Shown one piece after another: positions 29,801 through 44,800 of a stretch of DNA of 64,000 nt. The stretch is taken from contig CAIZQU010000114.1 of the NCBI GenBank assembly GCA_903935205.1, forward strand, positions 62,001-126,000. The letters are read 5' to 3'. How positions within the stretch are numbered: position 1 is the stretch's first letter; each line of letters begins with the position of its first letter. Origin of the DNA: an uncultured cyanobacterium (GTDB lineage Bacteria; Cyanobacteriota; Cyanobacteriia; PCC-6307; Cyanobiaceae). Below the pieces are notes generated by a model. It saw nothing but the letters and a program-made list of their open reading frames with translations, did not search any database and was not told the origin of the DNA. The translations under genes were made by a program, and so were the position numbers.

Positions 29801-32800
29801 GTTGTTGACTGCGCCATTACCGCCATCGGGGGTGAGAGTAACAACTGGACTATCAACCGGAGCATTGAGGGTCAAGCTGCTGCTGGAGCTGGACGGCCGC
29901 AGGTTCCAGCTGACGCTGCTGTTGGCATCGCCATGGGTGCTGCGCACACCGCCGTCCCATCGCAGGGTTGAGAATTTCTGGGTATCTGAGCCAAGGTTCA
30001 AGATGCTTTCCCTGGCACGACTCAGGAAGGTGGCGGGGGTGACGGCCTTCAGGGCAGTGGAGGAGGTGAAGCTGCCGAGCTGGGCAAGACCGCTGGAGGT
30101 GTTGCTGTTCAGGGCCAGGCCAAGATTCGCATTCAGGCGGGTGGAACCCGCTGGGGGCTTCAAGGTGAGCCGCACGTTGGCTCCGCGCAGATCAAGCACC
30201 GGAATCTCGCCATTGGCGGCCACTAAGCCGGCGGCGGTCGCTGCGGTGCTGATGGCGGTGTTGATGGCCGCGATCAGGGCCGTGAGGCTGGTGAACTGCT
30301 GGGCGGCGATGCTGGCGGTGAAGGTTTTGGTTTCCACGCCCGTGCCGTCGCCGCTCGCCTGACGGGTCACCGCCAGGTTGAGACTGAGGCCCGAGCTCAA
30401 TCTGCCGCTGAGCAAATCCTGAGGAGCCGAAGTAAGCGCTTCAATCGCAAGGCCTGCGGTATCGCCAGGGAGCCGGATGGTGGTGGCCCGGAGGTCAACC
30501 GTGGCCGTGGTGCTGGCGCCATCGCTGCTGCCCAGCAGGATCTGGGAGAGGGGAGAGAGGCGAATGGTGTTATTGGCAGCCGTGGCGGAATTGGCCGTGA
30601 TCGTGAGGGCATCGCGAGCGATCAGGTCGTGGAGGATCCTCGGCGATTGGCGCGCACTGATCACTACTGTGGGCGCCGCCATCCAGGCACCCGCCACCAC
30701 CAGATCGGCTTGGGTGCTGCCACTGCCGGAGGTGCTGCCCCCCAGCACCAGAGCATCGACGGCATCACGGCTTGCCGTGAGGCTGAGGCTGGCGGTGGAC
30801 GCGGCATCAAGAACGATATGGGCCGCCTGCAGGGTGGAGCCCTGCACGCTCGTGCTAGCAGTGCCTTCGCTGTCCACCTGGCCCGAGGTGGCCGGCGTGG
30901 TGCTGCTGGGGGTGAGGGCCGTCAACGCCGTGTTGACCGTGCCTCCGGCCACCAGCAGGCCGGAGGAGAAAAGGCCCTGACCGGTGTCGGTGCCGGTGGC
31001 GCTGATCGAAAGGTTGCCACGGCTGATCACACCGCCGGAAGCCGTGATGGTGACGGTGGGGGCGCTGATGGTGGTGGCGCCGGCCACGGCGGTGGCACCA
31101 GCGAGGGTGACGGCACCGGAGCTGTTGAGGGAGAAGCTGGCGGGGGTGGCTCTTGCCGCCAGCCAGTTTGGACCGGTGTTGGAGGCCTCAGCCCCTGCCA
31201 GGATCGAACCATAAAGGGAAGCCCCCGTATTGCCGTTCACCGTGAGGGAGCCCCCGGTGGTGGCCGTGGTCTTGACCGTGGAGGGCACCGTGGTGCGCAC
31301 CGTGCCAGCCGAGGCCGAAAGCGAAAGATTGGTCAACGCCGTGAGGTTGCCCAACACCAAAAGGCCATCGTTGCTGCTTGTGGAGAGGCTGAGGGCACCC
31401 GCAGAGGTGGTGATGCTGCCCAGCAGGGCAAGGGTGCGGCTGTTGGAGAGGGTGAGGCCGCTGGTATTGGTGCTGGTGAGGGTGCCGCCGAGGATCACGT
31501 TGGTGGTGATTTCACCGTTGGTTGTGCTGCCATCAAGGCTGGAGGCCGCCACACCGGTAGAGGTCAACGCGGCAATCTGGGCTGCCGTGAGATAGGTGGC
31601 GAGGTTGAGATTGGCCGTACTTGTGGGCACCAGGGAAAGGGTGCCGGCCGTGGTGACCACACCCTGGAGCACGAGGGTGCTGGCGGTGAGGGTGGCGGTG
31701 CCGCTGCTTTGGAGGTTGAGCTGGGAGCCACTGGCGGCCTCCACCTTGCCGCTGGTGCTGTTGGCATTGAGGGCCAGGGTGCCGCTGCCGGCGGTGGTGA
31801 TCGTGCCGGAGGCAGTGATGCCAAGATCACTGAAACCCCTGAGGCTAAGGTTGCCAGCGGTGGCCGCAACGGCACCGTTGATGGACAGGGCACCGCTGCT
31901 GGTGGTGATGCTGGAGCTGCCGCCGGTCATCAGGCCCGCATAGGTGCGGGTGCCGGTGCGATCGCTCACCGAATCGATGATCAGACCGGCATTGTTGGTG
32001 AGGTAAACCCCGCTGGACCCCACCGAACCGGCCAGGGAGTTGATCGAGGTGAGGAGTGGGGCGAGACTGGTGCCGCTGCCGGCGAGGCCATCCAGCACAA
32101 GGGTGCCAGCGCGAACCACGGGGTTGTTGCCGGTACCGGAGGCGAAACCATCGCCACTGAGCCAGATGCTGCCCGCAGGGGTGGTGGAGTTGGCGCTCGT
32201 GTTGATGCTGAGCGAACTGAGCAGCACGGGGGTGGTGCCCTTGGCCGCAAACGCCATCAAGCCGTTGTTGCCGGCGTTGCTGGTGGCGGTGAGGGTGGTC
32301 TGCTGGGTGGAACTGCCAGCGCCGATCACCAGGGGCGACACCACCGTGCCGAAGCTGGTGGCCGCAAGGGTGAGCGTGGGGGCCTGAAGGTTCACACTGG
32401 CCTGGCCGATCGGGCTGGCATTGCGGCCGGCATCGCGCAGGGCACGGGTGGTGCTGATGTCCAAGGTGCCAGCGGTGACCAGGGAGCCAAGGGCCAGGTC
32501 CGAGGCACTGGAGAGGTAGGCCGAGCCGCCGCCATCGGTGCTGGCGAAGAGGCTGGCCACCTCATTGGTGGTGACCTTGAAGCGGCTGGTGGAGCTGCCG
32601 ATGCTGCCGCTGGTGCTGCGCAACTCAATCGGACCACGATTGTTGGTCACACCGCTGCCTGTGGCGTCCTGGGCCAGGGAGGGGGCAAGGAGGTTGAGCA
32701 CGCCGTAGGCGGAGATCGTCTTCACCGTGAGCGTGCTGGCGGAGGAGAGGCGAACGCCGCCGGTCGCCGTGGCGGAAACCGAGCCGCTGGCCGCAATGCT

Positions 32801-35800
32801 GAGCGGAGTATTCAGCCGCAGGGTTACACCTGTCAGCATGAAAGGATCGGTGAGCAGAGTTCCCGCGGTGAGCGTGAGGGGGTGGTTGGTTGTGGTGGCA
32901 GTGGCGTTCTGGGAACCAATGCTGAGGGCCGTCCAGCGGTTGGTATTGCCGTAATCCTCCTGGAGAAGCTCACGGCGAGCAGAGGTTCCAGTGTACTGGT
33001 AATAACCGAAGAAAGCCGGAGTGCGCACCAGCACAACATTGCCATTCACGAGGGAGGCCCGGGTATCCAGCACCAGGGACTGATCGCCAACCGCCAGGGA
33101 AACGGAACTGGCGGTGGTGTTATACTTAGCGGTTCCGGAACTGACAAGTTGCCAAAGATTTAAGCCAGTGGATGAATCCCTTTCAGCAAAGTCAGCGTTA
33201 GCTAAATTGTAGTTTGTCAGGGCCGTAGCGCCAACATATTTGTAAAGGGAGCCATTGCCCGCGGTATAATTCGGGGCATAGGTCCTGAAGAGGCTACTAT
33301 TGGTTAGATCAAGGTTTTCCGTAGCACTGCTGGTAGTCTTAGGCAATGCTCCAATGTACTCATGAACCCTGTAGCTGCGACCCGTTACATCAGAGGTGGC
33401 GGCAGAACTGAGCAGCTGGGCATTGGCAGAGGAAAGTTGCTCGTAGTCACCATTGGGAATGTCGATCTGGATCTGATCGGAGCTACGACCGATCGCACCG
33501 CTGGCCACCGTGAGAGTGAGATTGCCACTGCTGATCGCGGCATTGCCGCTACCGCCGCCCCCGCCAGAGCTGGGATTCAGGCCTCTCTGATCGGCCTGCT
33601 TGGGGAACAGGGAGCGATACAGCTCGGAAGAAAGAGGATAGTAATACATATTGCTACCAACAACGCGTTGGTCAAGAGCGGCCTGCCGATCCGCAGCAGA
33701 GCGGCTGTACACGAGCGATGGATCTGGGGCAGCATTACGATATTGGTTATGGATGGCAGCAAGCTGGGTTTGATAGGAGGAAACAGCCGAGTCACTGAAG
33801 CCTTTGCTAACCTTAAGATTGCTAATCTCAGCTGGCGTAAATGTGAATGATGCTTCCGTATGCCTGGCCGTTGCAGGAGCTGTCCAGGTGGTCGTCAAAG
33901 GACCCGCAGCACCAAGCCGACTGACCCCGGTAGGCAGGGTGAGGCGATTGGCATTACCGCTGTAGTCAATCAGGGATCCATTATCCTCATCGATCGGGAA
34001 GTAGCCGGCCAAGTTGGCCGCATCTTTAGCAATGGGGGAATTACTGAAAGTTAAAATATCCGCATCACTGCGCACAACATTCCAGATACGGACCTCATCG
34101 ATGGAGCCATTGAAAACGGAACTAGAAAAATCACCGCCAATCAACATATTATTCGAGGTTAAGTTATTAACTGTATAGGTGAAGGTGGTCGAAGTCGTTC
34201 CATTGACTGCGACAGGCTTACCATCCACATAAAGCTTGGAACCATTGGCAACGCCAGACCGGAAGCTGAAGGCAACGTGATGCCAGCGGTTGTCGTTAAG
34301 CGCAACTGAAGTAGAGGTGGAAGCACCGGTCTTCCAGTCATAAACCCAGAGCTTATTGCCGCTGAGATACATGCCGTAGGCATTCGGCTTGGTTAGAATG
34401 GCTCGATTACCACTGCCGGCATCCCCAGTCTTGATCCAAGCCTCGATCGTCCCGGTAGAGATGCCGTACTGAGGCGCATTGCCCACATTGACAAAAGCAG
34501 TGCCATTGAAGACCAGTGCATTGTTATTGGAGAAATCCTGCTTACTCCAACCACGGTAGGTGGTCCAGTAGTCGTTGTAATTGAAACTATCCTGTCTGGC
34601 TATTTCAGCTGTGGCAGCCGTGGTGGCAGCGGCACCGGTGATTTTGAAGGTGGCGTCCTGCTCCGCGAGCACGGTGCTGTTCACGGGGTTGATGGCGGCG
34701 CCGGTGGCATTGAGCAGATCGCCGTTCGTCACCGTCAGGTTGAGGTCGCCTGGAACCGTGAGGGCGGAAGTGGCCGTAAAGGCCGAGGGCAAAATCAGGC
34801 GCAGGTGGCCGCTTGTTTCCTGCAGGGATGCACTGCTAGCGGCGCCCGCAAGCTTCAGCGCCAGGCCGCCTGAGTTGGGAATGCCATTGATGCTGGTGTT
34901 GAGCCGGAGGGGGGTGGCGGCGTTGGCCACATTGCCGCTGCCAACCTGAATTTCCATGCGCTCGGCCTTGAAGAACTCGGCCGTTGCCGTGCTGCCACTG
35001 CTGGCCTGGCCGCTGCTATCCAGACCACCACTGAGCAGGAGGGTAAGGGTTTTGCCTGCGGTGAGGGCAAGGCCGGTTGTGGCATCGGCGCGCGGCTTCA
35101 GGACCGCACTGGATCCACCATTGCTGATCGTTTGGATATTGAGATTGCCGCCAGCACTGGCTTTCACATTGATGGCATCACTACCGGTGCTGCTCCCACC
35201 CACCTGAAGATCCAAATCCCCGGCGGCGCTGAGGTTGATCGGCACGGTGGCATCCTTCACGAGCAAGCTCTTGATCGCGATGGCCTTGCCATTGGTGGCG
35301 CTCACATCCACCGCCGTTGTATTTTTGATGCCTTTCAATATCGAGACATCGCCTCGGCTGTTGATGGTGAGAGCACCGGCAGCGGTAGAACCCGTGCCCC
35401 CCGCAAGAGGAGTGATGAAGCCAATCGTGATCGGGTTATCTGCCTTGAGGAAGTGGGTGTAGTAGTCCTTAACGCCGACGATTTCCGTTTGTTGGACGTG
35501 ATAAGTCTTCTTGCGCAGGAAGCCACCACCGGTGGTCCACTTTCTTGTGGTCACCTGGGCATTGCCCTGGGTAACCTGCTTATAGTTCACCTGATAACCT
35601 GCCGCAGGATTCAAGCTAAAGCTGCTCGGGGCAGTTGCCTGAAGAACCTGACCTTGCTGCAGAGGCTGGGCATCCGTTGTCTGCGAATTGATGGACGTCC
35701 AATTCTGGCGCTCACCGGTGGGAATATCAAAGAAGAAGTTGAACGTCTTCTTGGACCAGTACTTGACAGTTGTTACGGTTTTGGATTGCCCCTCGGTCCA

Positions 35801-38800
35801 GTTATAAGTTAAACCCGAAGCAGGGTTGTAAAGGGTACTCAGAATAATGCCGCCACTGCCGGATGTGGACGTGGGCGAAGTGATCGTGGTGGAAGTTGGC
35901 GTGGTATAGGCAGTAGCAGCTCCAATCAGGGAAGATTCAGATTTGGTCAATTGACTTGCAGCATACTGATATTGAGTTTTCTTGACCGTTGCCAAACTGA
36001 AGGAGGCCTCACGGGCCGAATCCCAAGCAGTAATGTCAACATTGGCCGTGGAATTTGATGCGGCTTTAAGCTTGATCGTAGTGGCGTTGACAACATCAAC
36101 GAAATAAGTCGTATCGCGTACAAGGCCAGCAACGGGAGAAGTAAGATCTACCAAGCCAGAGGAGTTAATGCTATTGTTGTATTGATAAATAATTTGCGTG
36201 CCGGTGCTAAGGTTATGGGGATTCGTGAAAGAAATACTATTTGCACTGATATCAATAGCCGAAGGAACCAATGCGATTCTAGGGGTATCAACAATCGTGA
36301 TTTTGCCATTAATTGGGGCCAAATCAATCGCACCTGGAGCCAGCTTCCAGGTGCTGTTGTTGGTGAGGCTCAAAGATGGTTGACCATTGAAAGCCAGCAC
36401 CTTGCCGGCGCCGGTGCTGAGGATCTGGCCGGTGAGGGTAATGTTACCGCCGCTGCTCTTGATATCGTTGAGATTGATTGTGCGGGTGGCCACATCCACA
36501 TACCCGGCAAGAGGCACAGCGTTGCCATTGACAGAGCCATAGCTGATGCCACTTATGGTGTTGCCATTGCTATCAATCAGGGAGCTGGACGTGGTGGGAT
36601 TAAAGCCCTCATCCACCGTCATGCTGAGCGATGGCGTGCCGCTCTGAATCAAACCATCAATGTTGAGGTAGAGGGCCGAGATAGAAATATCGCCTCGTGA
36701 GAAAATTGTGCCCGCCCTGGATGAGGCGGCAGCACTCACAGCTGACGCAAGCTCTGTTTTGCTGGCTGGTGCGGTATAAATACCGTTAGAATTTCCGGCC
36801 TGGAAAGCTAGGCTGCGATAGGTGTCGTAGTTCAGATACTGGCGAGGATCGCCACCGGCATGGAACCAGGTATCACTATTAAGGGAGAAGTTGCCAAATG
36901 AGCTAATATTGAGGGTCTGGCCGCGCAGCTCACCGGAAACGATCACGCTATCGGTGTTATTGCTGATATTGATGGCGCCGGTTTCGTTGATCACCGAGCC
37001 AGTGAGATAGAGATCATGTGGGGGGCTATTGGCCGGATAACCGGCAGGTAGGGGCGCATCCGTGCGCACGTTTTGGGTGATGGTGATCGTGCCTGTGATC
37101 GGTGTGCCGGCCCCCGAGGCTCCGCCCTGGCGATTGATATATAACGCCCCAGGATTGAAGACCGTATAAGTGCCGTTGACAATATCAACAACCTTGGAGT
37201 CGTCGATCACCATGTCATCGCCGAACATCATTACGGGAGCCGTGTTCGAAACGGTTATGGAGGCATCGTTATAGGCTTTGATCTGGGAGGGAGTTTGGCT
37301 TGGTGTGGCTGTAAGCGTTTGGCTGTTGACCCTGATGCTGCCGCCATCGCCGCTGGCATCCAGGAAAACCGAGCCTGGTGCCGCGTAGAGATCCGGCAGC
37401 CGTAGGGCAAGACCATCAAGACTACCTTGAATGCTACCGGTCTCAGGATCGATTAGGCCCAATTGATCGGCTTGGCGGCGAATATCTTCTCGCTGGGAGA
37501 TATAAAGAGCCCGATCGCTGGTTGAGGTGTCGGTGGCGGCAATCAAGTCGGAGAGGCGCGTATCTTCTTCGGAGAGTCCGCTGCCAAGATCCACGATGTC
37601 GAGGAAAGGCCGTTGGGAGGGATCCGCCCATAGCTGATCCGGCAAGACAACACCGATAAAGTTAGAGACATCTACAGCCGAATCTACCGGCGAGGCCAAG
37701 ACCCTGAAGCTATACTCCATCGAGCCATCAAGACCGAGTGAAGTGAGCTGGGCCGGGGTAAGTCTGGTGTCTTTCACCAGGGCTGTCGCGAGCGCGGCGT
37801 TACCGCTGAGATTGAGATAGCTGTTTTGCTGCTCGCGAGAAGTGGTATAGGGCAAGCTGAAAAGCTTCAGCTGGTGCTGAGAACCAGCCAGGAGCTTGGA
37901 GCTGCCGTCAATCGTGATCGTGTTGGTGGTGGAGTCGGTTGTATTCGTAGTGCCAGGGATCGGAGCGGCAGCCAGGATGTAGGCGGTGGCATCCGCGAAG
38001 CTGCGCCGCGTTGGAGTTGTACTCCAATCCTTGGTTTGAGCCTTCATCTCTACGTTGCCGCGGGCCAGAATCTGGGCATTGTTGGTTACCGAGATCGTAT
38101 TGGTATCCGAGCTGGTGGCGGTGGCAACGGGAATCGGGATGCCAATCACGCCGGCATTCATCTGGCTATCGGCAAAGCTACTGAGAACATTGGGTACGCC
38201 ACTGCCATCCAAACCAGACCAGACTTTGATCGTTTGACCCTTGATAATGGCGCCATCAAGGCTGATCGCGTTCGTGGGTGTATTGACCGCTCTGGCGGTG
38301 GAATTGCCAAAGCCAAAGGCTCCAGAGAGCACAGAATTGGAGCTGCTGATCGTGCCATCACCCTTGGCGGTGATGATCACATCACCGCTGTCGTTGATGA
38401 TCTGGGAGCCGCTGGCCGCACTGATGCTGGCCTTGGCCTTGTTGGTCACGCTGGAGTTCCCCGATACCGCCGATGCGGCCGACACGGCGTCCAATACGCC
38501 GTCATCGGTGGCGTAAACATCGCTGTCGGCATGGATCAGCAGGGAACCCGGAGAGGTCTTGCTGCCGGTGGCCCGCACGGTGGCACCCGCAGCAATGCTG
38601 ATCGCCGAACCGAAGTCGCCAGCGTCGTTGCCGATGCTGGTTGTGGAACTACTGCCGGCCCCACCAACAAGACCCACCACCACCACTTTGACATTGGCAT
38701 TTGGCGAGGTGCCGTTGCCGGTGGGCTGGCTGTACCTGGTTTTCTCCAGGCTATTGCCAGTACCAAAATCGATAGAATTGGCAATCAGCTGGCTGTTGGA

Positions 38801-41800
38801 GCCAACATCAATCAGGGCCTTACTGTAGATATCATTGGTGAGGGCAGCGCCGCCTCCTGCGATACCACCGGACACGGCAATGCCTTCACCACGACTATCG
38901 ATGCCACCGGAATTGCCATCCTCTCCGGTTTGATCGAGGAGGCTGGATAGCTTCAGGTTGCCGCTGGCTTTGATCGTGGCGCCGCTGCCGATCGTGGTCT
39001 GAACAGTTTGGTTCGTTATGGCCTTGGATTGGGCGCCGGCGCCAGCTCCGACAAAGCCGCCGGCGGCGCTGATGCTGTCGGTGTAAACACTATCGCGGGA
39101 TAAAGACGTTATTTCTACATTCTTAGCCGTGATGCTTACTCCCGATCCCACCTGCGCCTGCACCTCGGCATCGGCCCCAGTGGTACCGAGATTGGATTCG
39201 GCAAACATCAAGCCAACGCCCGCAATTCCTCCAATCGCTCCGCCATAACTGGCGCTGCTGAGATTATTCACGGAGCTGGATTGGACGACTGTGGTGCCCA
39301 GCGGGGTATAGAGCGAGCCGGCCTGAACCCGGGTGCGACTGGTGGTGGTATCGATCGCCTTGGCGCTGTTGACGGAGGTCCCAACCAAGCCGGAGGCCGA
39401 GACGCTGATCACCTTGGCCTGGCTGATGCTGTCGGCAGTTGAGCTGGAAATCGTGATGTTGGCAGAGGCAGCGAAGGTGGGCGTATTGGTGCCACCGGTC
39501 CTGGTGGAGCTCTGGGTGAGGGTGAGAACGGAATTACCAACACGATTTTCCACAACACCCACGCCAACCGCAGCGCCCAGGCCGGCAGCCACGGAGGTGG
39601 CGATGATTTCGGAATTGAGGGTGGTGGCGGTGGAGGCCGAACCAATCGCTAACGATCCGGCCCTGAACGCCGCTGATGCAACGCTGGCTGGGCTGGCGAT
39701 GGCAACAGAACCACCGGCAAGGAACTCCAGATTGGCGGTTCTGGCGCTGATCGTGAGCCGGTTGGGATTTGCGGCAACGGCCTCGGCCGTATAGCGGCTG
39801 TTGGCCTGGGTGTTGATGGCCGTCATCAGGCCGCTAAGGATGGAGGCGAGGGAGGGATTGACAACGGTATAATTAACAGTGTCAACGTTAGAACCAGAGC
39901 TCAGCCTGATGGTGATGATGTCGTCCTTATTATATGTACCGCCAATGGTGATTGCGCTGATCTGACTATCAGTGGCACTGGCTGAACGAGCCGTGGCCGC
40001 CGCGACCAGCCCAGTCCAGTTAATGCCAGCATCAGAATTAAAAGCCTGATTGACGGTTTTGGCCGTTACCGTGAGGCTGTTCGGATCTGATGCAACGGCT
40101 GCAGCCGTATAGCGGCTGCTCGCCTGGGTGTTGATCGCAGCAATCAAGCCAGAAAGAATGGAGGCAGGGGTGAGGTTGGTAACGGTGTAAGAAACAATGT
40201 CGCTGAAAGAGCCCGAGCCAAGATTAACGAAAATGATATCACCGTAATTATAATGGCCACCCAGGGTGATTTGATCCACTTGAGCAACGGAAGTATCGAC
40301 GGGCTGAATCGTCGCCGACTCAATAAAGCCATCTCCGATGACGCCAGCATTAATATCGATAGCGCCAGTAATTGTGGTTGCAATCGTATTGGCTACCGTG
40401 TTATAAACGCCTGCGCCGCCACCAGAGAGCGCAACGATACCAGCGGCCACCGCCGTGGTGGTGGCATTCGACTGGGCAACGCTGCTGCGTATATCGTTGG
40501 CATTGATTGTGAGATCGCCCTTGGATTGAAGGGTGTAACGCGTGCCGTTGGCATTGTTGGCACCATCACCGATATTAACCTTGTTGATATTATCAATCAG
40601 GTTTTTGTTTTCGGCCGCACCAATCGCTAGACCGCCACCCGCGAGGGGATTGAAACTGACGGCCAGGCTGCCCGCATCGGTGTTGACCCGGCTGATTTCA
40701 TTGTCGGTTGTAGCGGTGATCGCCAGATTGCCGGCAGAAATAAGATTGGAGCGGCTTACCGTTGTTTGAACGTCGTAGGCCATGCGGGAGTCGTTGAAGG
40801 CGCCGGAGAAGGCGCCGGCAAACTGGCCGGTGGTGAGGGCCACACTCACCGGCACCGCCAGGGCGCTGTAGCTGGCCGTGGAGCTGCTGCCGGCGCTGAG
40901 ACTGGCAGTGCTGGCATTGATGCCAGTGGTGGTCAGGTTGGAGTCGACAATCGTGGTTTGAACCTTGGCGCGGGCGGTATCGGTGACAGACGAGGTGGCG
41001 ACGCCTAGCAGGTTCTGCACCTTGACCGCGCCAACGGCAATCGCACCTCCCACCCCCGTAGCCGATCCAGCCCCCACGCCGGCTCCAACCCCCGCATTGG
41101 CGGTCTGGCTATTTCTGGTGCTCAGAGACACCGGACCGGCCACCGTGAGGTTGGCGCTGGAGATGGTGGTGGTGGCATCACCGAGCAGGGTGTTGATCGT
41201 ATCGGCGCCACCGCCGGCAAGGGAAGCACCGCCGGTGCCAGCGCTGAGGGCCACCGACACCGCCGCAGATTTGGCGGAGAGGGAAGCACTGCGGTTGGCC
41301 GCCTTGTCCTTGCTGGCCGTGATCGTGAGGGCACTGGCCTTGGAGCCGGTGGCGATGTTCTGGACGCTGGTGGCAGTGGTGTTGTTGAGGGTGTTGCGGG
41401 CCAGGGAGACGCCGATGGTGGCAGCACCGGAGAGCCCACCAGCGAAGCTGGCGCCCACGGCGGCCCCCCAGGCGGTGGTATCGGCGGAAGTGGTGTCGCT
41501 GCTGCTGACGCTGATGGCGCCGCTGTCGAGGCTGATCGTCTTGCCGCTGGTTGCGCCGAGGAAGGCCTGAATCGAAACCAGGGAACGGTTGGTGGCCTCG
41601 GAGCCTGCTCCCACGAGCGAAGCACTGCCGCCACCCGTCGCCGAAAGGGCCGCCGCGAAACTATCGACCGTGCTGCTGATCGTGGCCGCGTTGCTGGCGG
41701 TGATCGAAACCGCGCCCTTGGCATTGAGGCTGGAATCGGTGACGGCAGCCCTGACCAGGTTGCCGCTGCCGCCGAGCAGGTTGGTGAAGGCCTGGGGAGA

Positions 41801-44800
41801 GCCACCGCTGAGGCTGCTGTTGCCCTGGATTTCTCCGATGAAGTTGCGGGACAGAGCCACGCCGATCGCGGCGGTGCCGCCACTGACCCCGCCTGCGCCC
41901 GCGGCGGTGATCGTGTCCACCTTGGCGTTGATCGAAGAGGTATCGGTGGCACTCACCGTGAGCGTGCCGCTCCAGGTGGTTCCGGCGGCACCGATCAGGG
42001 CGTTGGTCAGGAGGGCCTGGTTGTGGCCGGTGATCGTGTTGAAACTGTTGGCGCCCCCGCCGGCTAAGCCGGCGGAGAAACCACCACCAACGGCGGCGGC
42101 AATGGCGGCGGCAATCGACTTGGCATTGATCGTGCCGGTGTTGCTGGAGCTCACCAGCACATTGCCGCTGGGCAACACCGAAGCAAAGTTCCCCAGTTCG
42201 GCCTTGGTGTTGCGTCGAATGGAGTTGGTGGCCAACGAGATGCCGATCGCGGGAGCCCCGGAGGCCCCGCCACTGAAGCTGGCGGCAAGGGAGGCCCCCA
42301 CCGCAGTGGCATCGATGCTCGCCGCATCATCGGCGCGGATGGTGAGATCGGTGCTGGCCAGGCTGGAGATGCCGCCAACGGCCGCATTGCCGCTGACCGA
42401 GGCAGTGGTGCTGGTGGCGATGACATTGGTGGCTTCACTGCCGGCGCCACTGAGGGCCACGCTCCCTCCTCCTCCACCGGCGGCAACGGCGGCGGAAACG
42501 GCCACAACCTCGGCCTTGATGGTGGCGTTATGACTGGCCGTTAGCCGGAGGCTGCCGCTGGCCGTCAGGGTGTTGAGAGGAGTGCCCGTGGAGCCGGAGA
42601 TGGTGGCTGAGATCCGGTTGCCATCCCCACTATTGGTGAGGGTTGGACTACCGCCGGAAACACCGGCATTGCCCTGGGTTGCGCCAATGAAGTTGCGGGC
42701 GATGCTGACGCCGATGCTGGCGGCGCCGGCATTGCCCCCCATGCCGGCTGCCACAGCAGCAGAAATCGCCAGGATCTTGGCGTTGATCGTGCCTGGGGAG
42801 CTGGCCTCCACGCTGAGATTGCCGGCACTGAGGATCGAAGGGCTGGCAAGGGAAGCGGTGGTATCACCCAGGATGGTGTTGGTGGAGGAGGCGCCTCCCC
42901 CAGCTACCCCCAGGGAGTTCTGGCCGAGGGATGCGGATACCGCGGCGGCGGCGGCGGTGCTGTCGATCTGGCGCTTGCGGAGGCTGGTGCCGTTGCCATC
43001 CAGCAGCTCCCGACTGGTGCGCAGGGCCAGGGCGCCGCTGCTGGCGCGCACACCCGTAAAGCCGGAGATGGAGGCATCGCTGTTGCCGGCAAGGGTATTG
43101 GTGGAGGTGGCGGCGCCAATCGAGGGTGCCAAGGAGAAACCGCCGCCGGCAAAGGAGATCGCCACGCTGCCGGCGCCAACCGAAGACTGGATTTGGGCGA
43201 TATCCAGCGTGGTGAGTTGAATCGAGCCAGCCTGAAGTTGGCCGGCACCACTGCTGCGGCCCACGATCTGCGTGGCAGATGCGGTGCCGATGCTGTTGCT
43301 GGCGCCGGCTCCGGCGGCGGCAATGGACAGGGCCACGCCGGAGCCTGCATAGGCAAAACCAACAGCCACCGAAGCCACCGTGGCCTCAATACTGTCGGCG
43401 TTGATCGAGGCGAGCTCCAAACCTCCCGTGATGGCGGTGGAAGCCACATCAAGGTTGGCGATCACAGCGGCACCAGAAGAGCGATTGGTGCTGCTGTTCC
43501 AGTTGATTTTGTTCTCAGCAGTGCTCACACCCAGGGCGGCGCCTCCGGCCGCACCAGCGCCGATGGAGGCCTTGATCAGCCGGGTATCCCCAGTGCTGGT
43601 GGTGCTGCCCTTGGTGGTGGTGGCGCGGATGCGATGGCGGCCTGTTCCAGTACCACGCAGGGTGGCTGCGCTGGCGACGGCCTGCAGATTGGAGGCGATT
43701 GTGTTGGTGGCACCAGCGCCACCACCACTGAGGCTGAGGGAATTGGTACCCTGAGCCATCGCAATTGCAGCCGCAATGCTGAAGACCTGGATCTGCGCAG
43801 TATCGGAAGCGAACAGATCGAAACTGGTATTCACGCCGTCAAGGCTGATCCCATTGCCCGTGGTGTTGAGAAGGCCATTGCCGAGTTCAACTCCCGCTAC
43901 AATGTCACCACTAAACTCGTTTTTACCATCTACAGCAGCAATAGCCAGGGAAACACTGGAATTAGCGCTGTTGGAAATGGTGAGCGCTCCACCTGCGGCA
44001 TTGGCAATGATTTTGCGATCATTCTGAGCACGAATCGCCAGGGTGCCGGTGGTAAGGGTGTTGTCGCTGCCGCCTTGTACATTTTTAATCTTGGCGGTAA
44101 GCGCATCGTTGATGGTGTTCCTCGCAACCACCAGGCCCAGGCTGACGCCTCCGGAGCTGCCGCCGGCCGACTGGTTGAGGGAAACGGCGAAACCACCGGA
44201 GAAGCTATCAATGTTGCTGCCGCCGCTACCCCGCTCCGCCAACGCCTCGATGGTGGTGTTGCCCGTGGCGGTGAAATCATTGATGTTGTAGATGCCGGCC
44301 GTAACACCACCGCTGATCGTGTTGAAGCTGAAAGCTCCGGCAATGCCAGCACTCATTGCCGAACTGCCACTGCTCCTGGAGGCGGCAATAGCAACCCCAG
44401 CGGCATCGGCCACGATGCGGGATTGGGCGCTGCGCTGGGCGCGGATCGTGGCGTCATTCACGATGATCACACCGCTGGCAATGCTGGTGGCATTGGCAGC
44501 GCCGATGCGTGCATCCAGGCTGCGGCTGATCACATTGCCCGTGCCCGCGCCTACCAAGGCGCCACTGAAGGCCGATCCGAGGGCGCCGGAGGCGGCACTG
44601 GCTGCGCCGGCAATGGCATAGGCACCAATGGAACTGCCATCGGTGCTGGTGAGGTTGAGAGAGTCGACCGTGATTCTGCTGTCGCCACTGATCAGAGCTG
44701 CGATAGCTCCAGAAAGAGTGTTGTGGGAGGCGGAGGCACCAAGCGAGAGGGCGCCGGAGCTGCCACTGCCAGTACCCTGGGCAATGGCGATGTCCACGCC